Source: Cololabis saira (lineage: Eukaryota > Chordata > Actinopteri > Beloniformes > Belonidae). Taken from it: DNA of 64,000 bases. The notes under the pieces were generated by a model. That model did no database searches, was not told the DNA's origin, and was given only the letters and a program-made list of their open reading frames with translations. The position numbers were made by a program, and so were the translations under genes. The stretch covers positions 28,060,125 through 28,124,124 of the forward strand of contig NC_084599.1 of assembly GCF_033807715.1 (NCBI RefSeq), in the 5' to 3' direction. Below, piece by piece: positions 1-15,045 of the stretch; positions within the stretch are counted from its first letter, which is position 1; each line of letters opens with the position of its first letter.

Positions 1-872
1 GTGTCTGTCCAAAGAGGCCTGGTTTCAGGGCTCCGCTGCGTCCCGACCCCTGCTTAGGTGTCATAAAACCCCAAGGAAGTCTGTTTTCCCCGGCAGAAAC
101 CCTGCTGGGTCCTTGTTTTGATCTCCGGCCATGCCGTGGGGGTCGTAAACGGACTATCTCGACCCAGGCCGAGATAACCAGGAGTTAGCAGCAGGGGGTC
201 GCAGGACTTCAGGAAGAAGGGGCAAAGTCTGGTTTTACAGGTCCTCAAAATCACAAAATGTTCATACATTTATAAGTCCAGATTTCACATGGGCGACGCA
301 CAACAGACGTATGCCGTAAAGCAGTCAAAGCCATAAAAATGTGTAGTTTTTTAGTGTGGCAGGGTTCCTACCATGCTCCTCAAAGTTACATAGTGCCAGT
401 GAAGGCGATACAGACCCCTCAGACCATGACAGAGGTGTCATTAAACCTGTTGGAAGTTGATGTACCATCACAATGACTCTGGAAATATTATATTAAGGTG
501 GAAAAGTTACGTAGTGCTGCTTTAAGGGGCTGAAACGTATCACTGATTTTCAGAACAACCCTGAATATTTGCTTTCTGGTAAGACCATGAAAGTGGTGCA
601 CTACTAATAACAGGTGGTACCCGGTGGTAGTCCGTGAATACTGGCTCCATCAAAAGTTATAAATGATGACACACTGGCTGAAAGGACGGATGAGGAAGTC
701 ATTACAGTTCAGGCCTCCGATGGGAATTTGAAAAAGTTTCTTGTTTCAATTTAGCTTAGTATGTCAATTTCTGCTTCTAAGCCAACATGTTTAAGGATGC
801 TTTTATTTTCCCATATGTGCTTACTTTTAAACTCAATGGAATAAGTCTAATAGATGGATAGATGTCTGAGGA

Positions 873-873
<1 letters not shown>
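1..873. other. Unannotated DNA, no gene seen
   Basis: The first ~250 bases are noticeably more GC-rich than what follows and could belong to an element cut by the window edge, but I see no terminus, tail or coding motif. The 71-codon reading frame on the minus strand here has no recognisable domain. The rest is AT-rich and featureless to my eye. Confidence 0.5.

Positions 874-905
<32 letters not shown>
874..905. repeat. (CA)n microsatellite
   Basis: About 16 uninterrupted AC dinucleotides, the shortest of the CA arrays in the window. Confidence 0.97.
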
Positions 906-907
<2 letters not shown>

Positions 908-3900
908 CCTTCCCCTCTTATCGTAATCACTGATTTAGCTTTCTTGATCAAACCTTCCTTCAGCTTGAAACCCAGTAGGCAGAAGCGGGCTCAGCTACAC
1001 CACCCCCAGTTCATGTGTTCAGATTTGTAACAAAATGACACTTGATTGTTTGAATGTTGATGTGCACATCCCCTCTAAGACACTAAGACTATCCAGGTTT
1101 GAATGGGGTTATTGTGGCACAGTGCTGCAATGAAGCCGGGTTGGAAACTTGAAAGTGGTAAAATAAATATCTGTTTCTGTAAAATATTAGCATATTACAT
1201 TTCTCAGCCCTTTATGGCCTCTCACTGCAGGCTCACAGACACACAACATTGTATAGCATAACTCTGTAAGGATCATAGCTGAAGAAAGCTTCTATAAATA
1301 TTAGAAAGTAAAAAAAAAACAGTTTCTTCCTGGAAATGTCTTCACCATGGACAGAAAATATGCATTTCTTTCTCTTACACAAGCAAACACAGGTTTTCTA
1401 TTTGTATAAATATATTGAGAGTTGTGACAACGTACAACTCTGTGAGGTTTTCTTTGGTTTGACTCTTTTTTATCTACATCCACTGCCTAATTCGAAGCAG
1501 GGATTTCTAAGGTTTAGTTGCTAATGCTTCTTTCTTCTTTTGTGTATTGTCATCATATGTCCAGCTTTGTGTTGTGTAGCCATGCCCTCGTTAGTTAGAT
1601 GCTAATGGATACGCCGACATAAAAATATAATCTGTCAGACCAGAAAATGAAATTGTTGAATTTACTTCTAACCATTACATCTTTTTTTTTAACACAAGTT
1701 ACTGAACTACAGTACCACACAGTTATATATGTTAACCACAGTGAAAGCCTTCACCTCCCATTGTGACTAATACTGTATGAAAACCCCAGAGAGACATAGA
1801 TAATGAATCAAAAGTGTAATAACTGCCTCTGTGTACCAAGTACTCTTGGGAGAGGAAAGAAATGCAAGCGATAGATTCAAGTGGCTCTTGCAGATTCCTG
1901 AGAAGACTAAACCTGGCCCAAGGGAGTCCTGGAATAAACAGCACGACATTATAACCACTTTCAAAAATAGGGAACACAATAGTAGCCAGAGGTAAATCAG
2001 ATTATTAGAACCACTATGCAAAAATACTCGTGCAAGGCTTTCATATCCTTGCCATCTTTCAGTAGAAGATACTTGGAGAAGGAGAGAATCCTTCCCTTTA
2101 GGCCATTGGTTTTGCTCAGCCAGGCGGGTAGTGCCAGCAGAATAAACATCCCTTGAATGTACAGGATTTGTGTGATACCAAGAAAAATGTGTAACTGCTT
2201 CATTACATACAGTAGGATAATGTTCATCCCTTTCATCTCATACATCGGAGGCAATAATCATGCTGTGCATAAGCAGGCAACCCAGTCTTTATAGAGTTTG
2301 GTTACCATTCTGCTAAGTTACAGACCTCAGTTACGTATAAATTAACCCATGTCTCTGCCACATGAAGCATTATGACCATTTGTAAGGATATTCACGTTAT
2401 CTAAGTGCCATATTTAATCCCATACATAATGTTTAATAGATCGTATTGTTAATACCCTTTCCTCTAATTCTAATTTTCTGTCCTGATAAAATCAGTTAAA
2501 TACTCTATACTTACTGGTGCATCCTTTGTTTTCATAGTATCATCAGTCTAAGATGATTTAAGTTGTTTTTTTAGAAATGGCTTAAGTGGCCGGATGGTGT
2601 AAAGATTCAGAAAATCTATTTTAAATGAGGACTTTTCCAGTTCCCTCTTCTATGAATATTTTTAATTTTGCTGCTTGTCAGTGACTCTTTGCAGCAGCCT
2701 CACCAAGACACACTCACTGCAGCTGAGGCCCCTGCCTACTTCAAATCCAGAGCATATCCTCACAGTTTACACGTGCTCTGAACTCTGATTTGAAGCTGTC
2801 AGCTGTCAGATCAGCTTCAGATGAACCTGGAAGTCCCAGGAGTCAGTCTATAGATGATGACTCTTTCATAGTTTGAGATCTCAGGCTTCAGTGTCTGTGT
2901 TTAATGTGTTGCACGATAATAAGAGAAAGTGTGCGCAAATCAGACTTGTATTATAGCTCTGGCTGATGAGTGTTCAGCCTATCATCTCACTCCCACATTC
3001 CCTCTGAGATGCATATTCATAAAAATAAAAAACATTTATTTTGAAATATTAGGAATTGTGCACACGGACAAAGGTGTTGTTTACATTCCAATAAAGGGAG
3101 GAAATGAATGGTCACTGAAACTGACAGAAGTAATAATGATTCACCGATCATTGACTATTGAACATCAGACGTTGCTTTTTCTTTGGAAAAGGAAATAAAA
3201 AAACAAGCATTGATTTTAAGACCAAACTGATTAAACTTAACTGGACAAAAATGATAGTACACCCGATATTTTTTTGCACAACCTTTTCAAAGGCATTCAA
3301 GTGAACTCTTAATGACACACACTCATCACAGATTCAAGAAACCCTATACCAGACGCAGCAAAGCAGCCAGTGTTCTTTCCTTTGAAAGCTTAATTTGTGT
3401 GTTTGATAACGTAAAGCTGATGTGACCAGAAAGCTCCAATTTTGTCTATCTGTCTGCAAGACATTCTCCCAGAAGCTTTGTGGCTTGTCAATATTTTGAC
3501 ATTTGGACAAATTCCAGTCTGGCTTTTTCACGATTTTGCTTTTAACAGTTGAGTCCTCCTCAATTTTCTTCCATTAAGGCCACTTTGGCTCAAACAGCAA
3601 CAGATGATGCAATCTGAAGCTGATGTACGTTGACCTTAGAGATCACCTTGAATTTCTTATGTAGTTGGTTTGGACTCATTTATTCCATTTCGTATTATTG
3701 GTCTCTTTAATTTTCCATGACTTTTCCTCTTTCGACCAGGTCCAGGGAGTTTGGTTACAGTCCCGTGGATGTCAACTTCTGAATGAAATGAATAATCGTA
3801 GTTGCAGGAACATACAGCTGTTTGGAGATGGTCTCATAACCTTTATGTTCAACTTGCATGTCTTAAATATATATTTTTTTATCTCCTCAGGCAACCCTCT

Positions 3901-4799
3901 CCTTTGCTTTCTCTGGTCCATGTTCAGTATGGTGAACACCATGATACCAAACAGCAGACTGACGACTTTTAACTTTTTTTAAATAGTCAAACTGACTGAC
4001 TGCAAGATTGAAAGACTTGTGATACTAATTTTTTTTCTGGGAGGTACCAGTTTGTCCAGACTAGTTTCATTTGTTTGGTTTTGTAAATTATTCTGTTGAA
4101 CTACAATTTAAAAGCCATTTCTAATTTTCAATAGTGAACTTTCAGTGCGTTATTATGTACGATCCGTTTTGTCAGTTTCAATCAATCAATGAGAAGGAAG
4201 AAGTAAACACATAAGAGAGGTGCTGGATGATGAAACCTTGAAAAAGTAAAAAGGAAGGGTTGGGAGGGGCGAGGAGGGTGATGAATACTCTGTGTGAGTT
4301 TCTCACCTGCCCCCTGCCTGTGCTGGTCATTTGCTGACATACGCTTGACATGATGTTGACAAGAAGATGAAGACATCATGTTGGCATCCCGCTTTCTCTC
4401 TTGAAACTGTTCAGCCTCCTGTCTGTCTCCATCAGTGCTTCATTCCCCTTTCCTTCCTTCAAATGAATTCTTCCCTGCCCTTTCCTTTGTCTCTTTGTTG
4501 CACAGCTCACTGATTTGCAGTTGAAACTTATAATTCTATGACTCAATAAATTCCAAATTAATTATCTCTCCCACAATCTCACGTTAGCATTCATTTTCTT
4601 TTGTATGCTTATTAAATGACCTAAAACTCTCACGCTCTTATCAATGTCCCCCTCAACCTCCCGCTGAGGTGAATTCTGACACAAGTTCTTTGAGTTTCCT
4701 TCCAAAAATACTATTGTTTTTCTCAAATTAAATTTGTGTGGCATATTGCATTTTTTTTTTTTGTGTCTCCTGTAATTACTGCCACCTGCGTGTAATTAT
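906..4799. other. Unannotated AT-rich DNA, no gene seen
   Basis: Reading frames in this 3.9-kb stretch are under about 110 codons, overlap on both strands and show no domain, splice pattern or codon bias I recognise. No repeat terminus or tail was identified. It is consistent with intron or intergenic DNA. Confidence 0.5.
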
Positions 4800-4828
4800 T
4801 TGTGTGTATATGTGTATATATGTAAATA

Positions 4829-4890
<62 letters not shown>

Positions 4891-4908
4891 TACACATATA
4901 TATATTTA
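4800..4908. repeat. Compound (TG)n/(TA)n microsatellite
   Basis: A short TG run leads into a long TA array, interrupted by single CA, GC and AA steps (for example near 4846 and 4888). It produces artefactual Tyr/Ile-rich reading frames that are not genes. Confidence 0.95.
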
Positions 4909-8131
<3,223 letters not shown>

Positions 8132-8252
8132 TGACTACGTTTACATGCAGTCAAAATTCGGGTTATTGCTAATATTCCGGTTACTGAAACATTCAGAATA
8201 TTCCGTTTACATGCGTGAGCAAACAGGGTTATCCCTGTATACATGGTAATCA

Positions 8253-8507
8253 ATCATTTGGGATATCTCCATCAAACCAGCAACGCGTGGAGAACATGAC
8301 GCCATTACCGTCATTTCCACTTATTCCTGTATGCAAATTCAAAACAAATGCTGTTTCGCGCAACTTTTCGCTCACCTTCTTGTAAATTTCGCTGTCCCCG
8401 TACTTTTTATCGTCTACAGATGCCAAAATGTTCATATCCTTCATTACATTTATAAAATGATTAGTCTCCTCACTCCAAAAGTGTGGCGTGGTCTTGCGTT
8501 TCTCCAT
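8253..8507 (-). pseudogene. Myb/SANT-like protein remnant of a Harbinger element
   Basis: An 84-residue translation starts MEKRKTTPHFWSEETNHFI. The Trp-Ser-Glu-Glu-Thr start, the run of Ile/Met-rich helix residues, and the later KKYGDSEIYKKVSEKLRE stretch match the layout of the Myb/SANT-like DNA-binding domain found in the second ORF of PIF/Harbinger transposons and in the MSANTD host proteins derived from them. After about residue 55 the frame runs into non-domain sequence and stops, so only the N-terminal domain is left. It lies wholly inside the element at 8132-8806. In autonomous elements this protein binds the transposon ends; this copy is likely inert. A chance frame is less likely given the domain match and the element around it. 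Confidence 0.6.
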
Positions 8508-8656
8508 ATTTAGAAGTACGTCCTGGACTCAAAAGACCAAGATTCCTTGCGAACAGAGCATGCACAGAAAACAAATTAATGTTCCGTTTGATCGGATATC
8601 CCGTTAGGTGTTTACATGATAGAATATTCGGGTTTTAAAAGAAATAACCCAGGGGT

Positions 8657-8686
8657 CATATTCGGGTTTTTAAAAACCCGAATATG
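8657..8686. repeat. Perfect 30-bp palindrome
   Basis: Two 15-bp arms (CATATTCGGGTTTTT and its complement) meet with no spacer. It sits in the right half of the Harbinger-like element, among several further copies of the ATTCGGGTT motif in both orientations. Confidence 0.93.
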
Positions 8687-8806
8687 AGCAAATTCTGGTT
8701 ATTCAAAGGGGTTATTGGTGTTTACATGGCCGTGCAAAACCGGGTTATTGCTAATATTCAGGTTTTAAAAGGGTTATTGATGCATGTAAACTGCATGCAG
8801 TCATTG

Positions 8807-10518
8807 ACTAAGGAATATTAACAGATTGCTTGGCTCTTCACTTATGCGACTGCTCCAAGGCTGAAAAAAAAAACCACAAAAGATTTTCCCATCTACAGTA
8901 TAGCATGACATAAATAGGACTCGGGACCCGACAAGTACTATGAATTAATGAACAAATGGTGTTTTACTGCCTCCTCTGTTGGTTTCTTTCCAAGCTTGAC
9001 ACTGGGGAAAAAAATCAAATATAGTTTAAACAAAATCTACAATGGCCGATGTTCAAAGCTGGTGATTTTGCATTTTTCAGACAAACTGGATCAAATATTC
9101 CTTTAAGGCCAGGAAATTCCTCTCACTGAGCAACTACCACAGAAAAACTTATTTTTACTTTTTCGCTGACGTCAATGTCTAGCTTGTCATCCAGATCTTC
9201 TCTGTTCTTAATTGGCTGCTGTTGTTTCTTCTGCACATAGCTTCTATCACATGTCTCCCCGTCTTACCCAGCAGGGGCCTGCCTTTGTTGCTCATGGAGC
9301 TCTCTTTTGCAACTTTCCGTCTTAAAACTCCTCTAAACGTTCGTCTTTTATTGTTGAGCGTGAACTTTGGTCATTCTCAAGTGAAAATCTCCGGTTTGTT
9401 CCTTTAGTGATCACTCGTTGCAGACTCTTGTGGACAATATTGATTTTTAAAATAATTCATAAAGAGGTGCATGGTGGCAACGTTAAAGGTATTTTCTGTC
9501 TGTAGTTGTTTCTAAGACATGAAAGACACATTACTGTACTCTAGTTGTAAATGAAAGCAGCATATTGTGGTTTTTGCTGTTGAATAATGCTTTCACTTCA
9601 GACTTTAGGTGATATTTATGACAACTGCTTTTTATTTAGAGCAAAACATCATTTTTTATTAACTGTAGTGTGAGGTTACTCTACTTAACCTTGAGTGCCA
9701 TGTAGTATTTTATCTGAGCTAAATAATTGTAATGATATTACCAGATAACTCCTGTCATTCAGTGTTTAAAAGGCAGGCATAACCACTGGTCTTATAAGAA
9801 TTGAGATTTTGTATCTTATTTACAGGAACACCATTGCTTACAATTATTCTGTAACAAGCAAGTCATACTTCCAAAGGATAACAGAGTTAAACCCTGTATA
9901 GAGTCCTTATTTCAGAGAATGTCTGATTAACACGTAACGTGCTATACAATATAACATATCCATTAACTCTGAAATATTTTGTTATTAATCTGATTTGTAA
10001 AATTTAAAAAAAAATTCTGAAGGCTTCCTCTGTTCATTTCAATGGAATTCACCTCTATTTGTAGAGTGTCAAATGAAAAACAAAGTTGAAGTCAAGGCAC
10101 AGAAGATAAAGTCTAGTACAGTGCAGTCAAGACAATCCATCCAAACCAGTTGATTTTTAATTCAGTTAATCATTAATTCCAGTATAGTTCAGATTCAAAG
10201 TTCCTATAATGCCAATTCTTAAATCAATAAATAAAAATGTAAACAGGTAAGCAAAAGAACCAAATAGATTGCATCAAATATTGCCCCCTTCTGAGCAAGC
10301 ACAAGGCGACAGTCGACAGGGAAAAACAAAAAAACAAAAAGCGGTACAAAACATACAGCAGACTCAGGGAGTGCAACATCTGCTACGACGGTGGGGGGTC
10401 TGAGATGACAGGAAATGTCTGACTGGTGGGAATTTTCAGGCTCAGTTAGAACAGAAGAAACATTTTCAGTGAAAGGTGGAAGTCAAGAACCTCAGGAATA
10501 AGTCCAGTTTTTCTTTGC
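8807..10518. other. Unannotated DNA, no gene seen
   Basis: AT-rich sequence with only short reading frames. No repeat terminus, tail or domain was recognised. Confidence 0.45.
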
Positions 10519-11020
10519 TTAAAGGGGACCTATTATGAAAAACATGTTTTTTCTTGCTTTAACATATATAAAGTGGTCTCCCCTCAGCCTGGCAACTCAA
10601 AGAAGGAGTAAAGCAACCAAATTTTGCAGTGTCTGTACAGCCGCCCGGATGAGCCATCCAGTGTCACGCGGCTTCTACGAGCCGTTCAGATTCTGCTCTT
10701 GTCGGACGTCACGACAGGAGCGATGCGTGAAACCACGCCCGCAACTAACTCTGCCGGCCGGAGCTTCCGTCATTTTTTCGTAGCGGTGTATCGCGTCATT
10801 CAGGCAGCCAATCAGCACAGAGCCTCATTATCATAGCCTCCCCGCCCACTCAGAATCCCACAGAAGGAGAAGGAGAAGGAGGTTAGAAACGGGGAAGATA
10901 AAGACATGGCTTAGAGACTGAATTTCTAATTTATTTAGCAAAAACAATCAAAAGCTTGTTTTTAAGACATTCAAGGCCTGTTTAAAATAGGTATTAGATG
11001 CCATAATAGGTCCCCTTTAA
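10519..11020. mobile_element. TTAA-flanked MITE, T2/Kolobok type (copy 1, short form)
   Basis: TTAA is found at both ends (10519-10522 and 11017-11020). Inside it are inverted repeats reading AGGGGACCTATTATG on each strand. TTAAAGGRR termini with TTAA duplication are the hallmark described for T2/Kolobok MITEs; piggyBac also duplicates TTAA, so superfamily is an inference from the terminal motif. The element is about 500 bp with no transposase. Its outer 90 bp on the left and 70 bp on the right closely match the element at 42191-43449, so they are one family. Confidence 0.85.
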
Positions 11021-11354
11021 AGGAGCTTGAGGCAGGATTTATGAAAAAAATTCGTAAACGTTTTAAGTTTTCTAGTAATAATGTCAGATGAAGCCTTCCA
11101 AACCAAAAAGAATGAGCCCTCTAGTGTATCTCTCTGTTGCCTTGAACAGGCTGTGTGCTGCAAAATGTGCTGCAATTCGGGGGCCGAATTTCCCGCACTT
11201 TCCTGCGGATGTGACGTCACATGACGCTGCATGCACGTTCTCCCCGTTCTCCCGTGCCGGCTTCGCTGTTGGCTGCAGTACCCCCAACGGCCGTCGTGGT
11301 GAAGGGTGGCGCTAGAGAGTCTAATTTCTTAAAAGGAGCCTCATGCTCCTTTAG
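11017..11354. mobile_element. Second TTAA-type MITE abutting the first
   Basis: It starts TTAAAGGAGCTTGAGGC at 11017 and ends GCCTCATGCTCCTTTA at about 11353, near-perfect inverted repeats that fit the TTAAAGGRR pattern. Its left TTAA is the right TTAA of the preceding MITE. The right TTAA is degenerate (TTTAGG). The interior has no coding potential. Confidence 0.75.
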
Positions 11355-11677
11355 GCATTTTGGAAAATCATATCTTTATTAATTGGCACACTGCACGTCT
11401 TTAGATTCCACATTGTAAGTGTTAGTTTTTGAGACTCGTGGACTCAGGACTTCATTAATAACTAATAACAACATGGGAAACATAGGAAGTCTCTGTTGAA
11501 CACCACAACAAAAAAGCAAGTTCACAACTGTCCCTTTAAACATTCCTGTGCAAAAAGACAACTTATGTTATCCTTGTCAAAAGCCAATGTTAGGTCTTTG
11601 TCTAAGGCATCTGGGATGGACGAGGTTAAATGACCCAACATTGCAGATGTTTTTGTGGGAGAAACTGGAAGTGTGCT
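11355..11677. other. Unannotated spacer before the solo LTR
   Basis: Nothing recognised. The last five bases, 11673-11677 (GTGCT), are the left target duplication of the LTR. Confidence 0.6.
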
Positions 11678-11756
11678 TGTGGCAGGTTGGAGAAGTTGAT
11701 GGGACACGCACCTGTGTCCCATCCGCCTGAGTGGCTGGTCTCTCCACCCTGCCTGC

Positions 11757-11764
11757 CTTATAAG
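11757..11764 (+). promoter_or_regulatory. TATA-like box in the solo LTR
   Basis: CTTATAAG, 79 bp into the LTR and about 80 bp upstream of the AATAAA. This is the spacing expected of an LTR promoter. Activity is not shown. Confidence 0.5.
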
Positions 11765-11841
11765 GCGGAGCTGCTGAGACTGGGGAGGTTCGGAGAAGCT
11801 GGGTGAAGGTGCTTCTGCACGTGTGTGGCGGTTTGTGTGCG

Positions 11842-11847
11842 AATAAA
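11842..11847 (+). promoter_or_regulatory. Polyadenylation signal AATAAA in the solo LTR
   Basis: A canonical hexamer 70 bp before the LTR 3' end, consistent with the R region. Confidence 0.55.
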
Positions 11848-11922
11848 CAGGGTTCTGCTCGAAACTCCGTGTCTCTCCATCCTTCGGTGGGGCCCCCGTG
11901 GCATTCGCCCTGCCACAGTGCT

Positions 11923-14900
11923 CAAGATCCAAATTGACAAGGAACCTCCATTGTAATGGGAATGCAGTTAGTTTGCTGTCATAAAAGAAGGGCAAAGGTT
12001 ATTTCCATTTCTGTAATGGAAGCACAGAAAAATACACTAATATTTTAGAGCCATATCTTTTCTAGTGACATCAGTGCAACAAGATAATGCAAAACCACAT
12101 TTTATGCGCATAACAAAGGAATGCTTTGGAATAAAAAAGAGCACATGAGAACTGTCCTTCCTCCGGTCCTGACCTGTCCTGAGTAAAATGTGTGGAGAAT
12201 TTTGTAATTAAATCTGCAAAGACAACCCTGTATTTATGCAAGCCTCAGGGTGTGTTTGTAGCAAGAATGGAACCAAATAACTAAAAAGCTTCATCACTTG
12301 GTATTCTGAATGCTGAATGCCTTTTAAGTGTCAAGAAGGAATGCCAATAATACAGTGGTAAAAGCCTTGCCATCCCAGCTATGGCAGGTGAAAGGCAAAA
12401 ATCAATGATTATTAAAAGGTTAAATGAATGTGACAAGAGAAAAACAAAACACTATCTCATGCCCACTATATCAGTAAATAGATGAAAGCCAAGGCAAATA
12501 TAAACATCTTATTGTTAAACTTTGTATTTTCACAATTTCTTTCATGGGACTGTAAGAAGTATATTTGAAGAGGATGCTTGGGTGTCATTTTCTTTTGCGT
12601 TTTGCTGCATTCTTTTTTGTAGAATCTGCAGTCAGATAGACTGAAACCCTCTCTGCTTCCTGCTCTCTTGTGTGGTGAAAAAGCAGTCATTAATCATTCA
12701 TAATACTGCAATATAATACAGCAATATACATTCCCTTTGGAAATTAATTAAGTATAATTCTATTCTATTACCTTAAGGAAAGCCTGGCAGCTTTTAGGGT
12801 ACTATTTCAGAAGACATTACTTGAGCAACATTTGGATACAGGAGGACGAGGGTGCATGGTAACATGCCCTCTTAAGAGCATTATAGATCAGACTGTGGAC
12901 AAAAGAACTGTAACCTGGCTTGGCATCCTTTTGAGGTGTGTGACTTTTAATGGAACATTGAGCCTTTTGGTTTCAACAAGAAATTGAGAGGAATTGATCT
13001 GTGGACTAATGTCCACTAATTGTCTCTCATGGGCGCATTTTGTGGGAATAGGCATAAGGAAGGGAATCAATGGCTTCCAGTCAGGACATAGTTACTTTTC
13101 CTTGTGTTGCCAATAGCTAGAAAGAAACCTCACAAGAACTACAATTCAAATACCCGTCCAGGTGGGTGGATTATTTTCTTTGGAGTTATGAATGGCAGTT
13201 GGAAAAATCAATCGTTTTTAGCTAGTTGTTTTTTTTTTTACCAATCCAGCTCTCTGTATATCCATGTCCCTAAACCAAGGCTTGTACTTCCACTGCCATT
13301 CACTGTTTGATACATATCATTTAACATTTTTATTTTACTTATTATTTAGGGAGGAAAAAGATAACTTTTTTTATTATTCCTAACCCTGATACAATTTGTT
13401 TGTATATGCTTACATTCAAAACCTTTGAGTCCATAAGAGTTTAGGTCCACAACTGTTCAATAACTAAAAGGCAAGATATGCAAAAGAAGATGAGTATAGG
13501 AGATTATATAATAAAGGCATCATTTTGTATTTATTTTAATGTTTTACAAAGGAAGTTAGCAGGTGTTAGTATGTGTTTTAGTGGGAGGGCTACTTCAGTA
13601 AATCCTCCTCAAGGAGGAGGTCAGGAGGTGGAGAAGATCAATGTCACCGAATCGATCTGAACCATTAGAGGAAAAATAGGGGTGAGATGGAGAGATAAAG
13701 CAGGAAGGAGGATGGCAGGATGACGTAGACTGGTGGAGAAGGGTGGCGAGCAGGGTCATCATTAACCAATAGGACAGGAAAGCCACAACGGTGTTCGATT
13801 TGTCTAAAAATAAGTCAATAGTGGTTCAAGTGAGGTGTCTGAGGAAGTGACAGTGAGTGGTTTTTGTGGGAGGGACAAATATAAGGGGTGTTAGGAGAAA
13901 AAGAACTCAAGTGTAACAAAGAAAGAGTCCGATATGTCAAAGTGTTATGAAAGATTAATAGAAAAAAAAGGTTTCCACTGGTTGAAGGAAATTTACAGTC
14001 ACATAGATGATGATAGCTGAACAAATTTAACAGAAAAACAGACTTTTCTGTTAAGTTGCATTTCTTGCTTGAGTTACCTGCTCTTGTACAGGAGATACTA
14101 AGAAACACTTTTTCATCACCAAAAAGACACCTGCAGGACATTTAACCACTCAGGCAAATGTGAATCAGGGACCTTGTAGCAGATGGAGCTGAACAAATTG
14201 AACCAGGTTTGTTTTCTTCCCCTCTGTAAAATGGCAGGGTAAAGTCTTTATCCTGTTGACAGTGCTGTATCGACAAGAGCATTCAACACAGGCTTAGTTT
14301 TGAAAAAACACAAATTTTAGTGGCTGGCCATGACAGCTGAGTCCTTGGTTCACACAACCCAGTCAATAAAAAACGAAAAACAGTTTCCTTTTCATTATCG
14401 CCAAGGATATAGAATTGTGAGGCTGTTATTGTTCTGATATTGTAGATAAAGCAGAATACTGTTATATAACTTGATCTGTACTGGAGTATCAGCCAAATTT
14501 GAAAATGATTAGGCCAGTAGTGCCCAAAAATGACTGTCTGGCTATAGACTGTCAATGTAGCAATCAACAAAAAACTTTTAGATGTTAAGTTTTAAAAGCT
14601 CTAAATAGTGTCTTTTAACATCTTTCAGTGCAACAAACCCATACAAAAACGTACTCCATTACCCGCATTTGAAATGTTGCAGGATGCACACCAGAAGATG
14701 CTAAATAGACATCTTAAAGGCAACTGTACCAGAATCAGCAGGTTCAACCTGCTATCTGCAGATGTCAACGACTGAGCTCCAACTACGGCTCTTGCAGTGA
14801 AGTTTGAGTGTTTTCTATTCTGAGCTTTACATTAAACAGGGTTTATACAGGTGCTTAGAATTGTAATTATGTGTTTCCAAAGTTTGAAACATTTATGAAT

Positions 14901-14971
14901 TCAGGATAAAGCTTCACAGCAATAGCTATATAACTCAACAGTTTGCATATTGAATGTAAGAAGAAAATATA

Positions 14972-14978
<7 letters not shown>
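11923..14978. other. Unannotated DNA, no gene seen
   Basis: A 3-kb AT-rich stretch. The purine-rich part at 13600-13800 gives low-complexity Ser/Pro frames on the minus strand. No domain, repeat end or RNA gene was recognised. Confidence 0.45.

Positions 14979-15041
<63 letters not shown>
14979..15041. repeat. (TA)n microsatellite
   Basis: About 31 uninterrupted AT units. Confidence 0.97.

Positions 15042-15045
<4 letters not shown>

Larger units (their letters stand above)
8132..8806. mobile_element. PIF/Harbinger-like non-autonomous element
   Basis: The two ends are imperfect inverted repeats sharing GACT and GTTTACATGCA elements: left about 8132-8155, right about 8781-8806. Just inside them, a 19-bp sequence beginning CGGGTTATTGCTAATATT occurs at 8159-8177 and again, in the same orientation, at 8741-8759. 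The interior holds a Myb/SANT-like reading frame on the minus strand, the accessory DNA-binding protein type carried by Harbinger elements, but no nuclease ORF. No clear 3-bp target duplication was seen, so the exact ends are uncertain. Confidence 0.6.
11678..11917 (+). mobile_element. Solo LTR of an LTR retrotransposon
   Basis: This 240-bp unit begins TGTGGCAGG and ends CCTGCCACA, so it has the TG...CA ends and short inverted repeat of an LTR. It is flanked by a perfect 5-bp duplication, GTGCT, at 11673-11677 and 11918-11922. A TATA-like CTTATAAG lies at 11757-11764 and an AATAAA at 11842-11847, in the order expected for U3-R-U5 on the plus strand. No internal region or second LTR is adjacent. 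It is therefore most simply the product of recombination between two LTRs. Length, ends and 5-bp duplication suit Ty3/gypsy-like elements, but the family is not proven. Confidence 0.85.
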
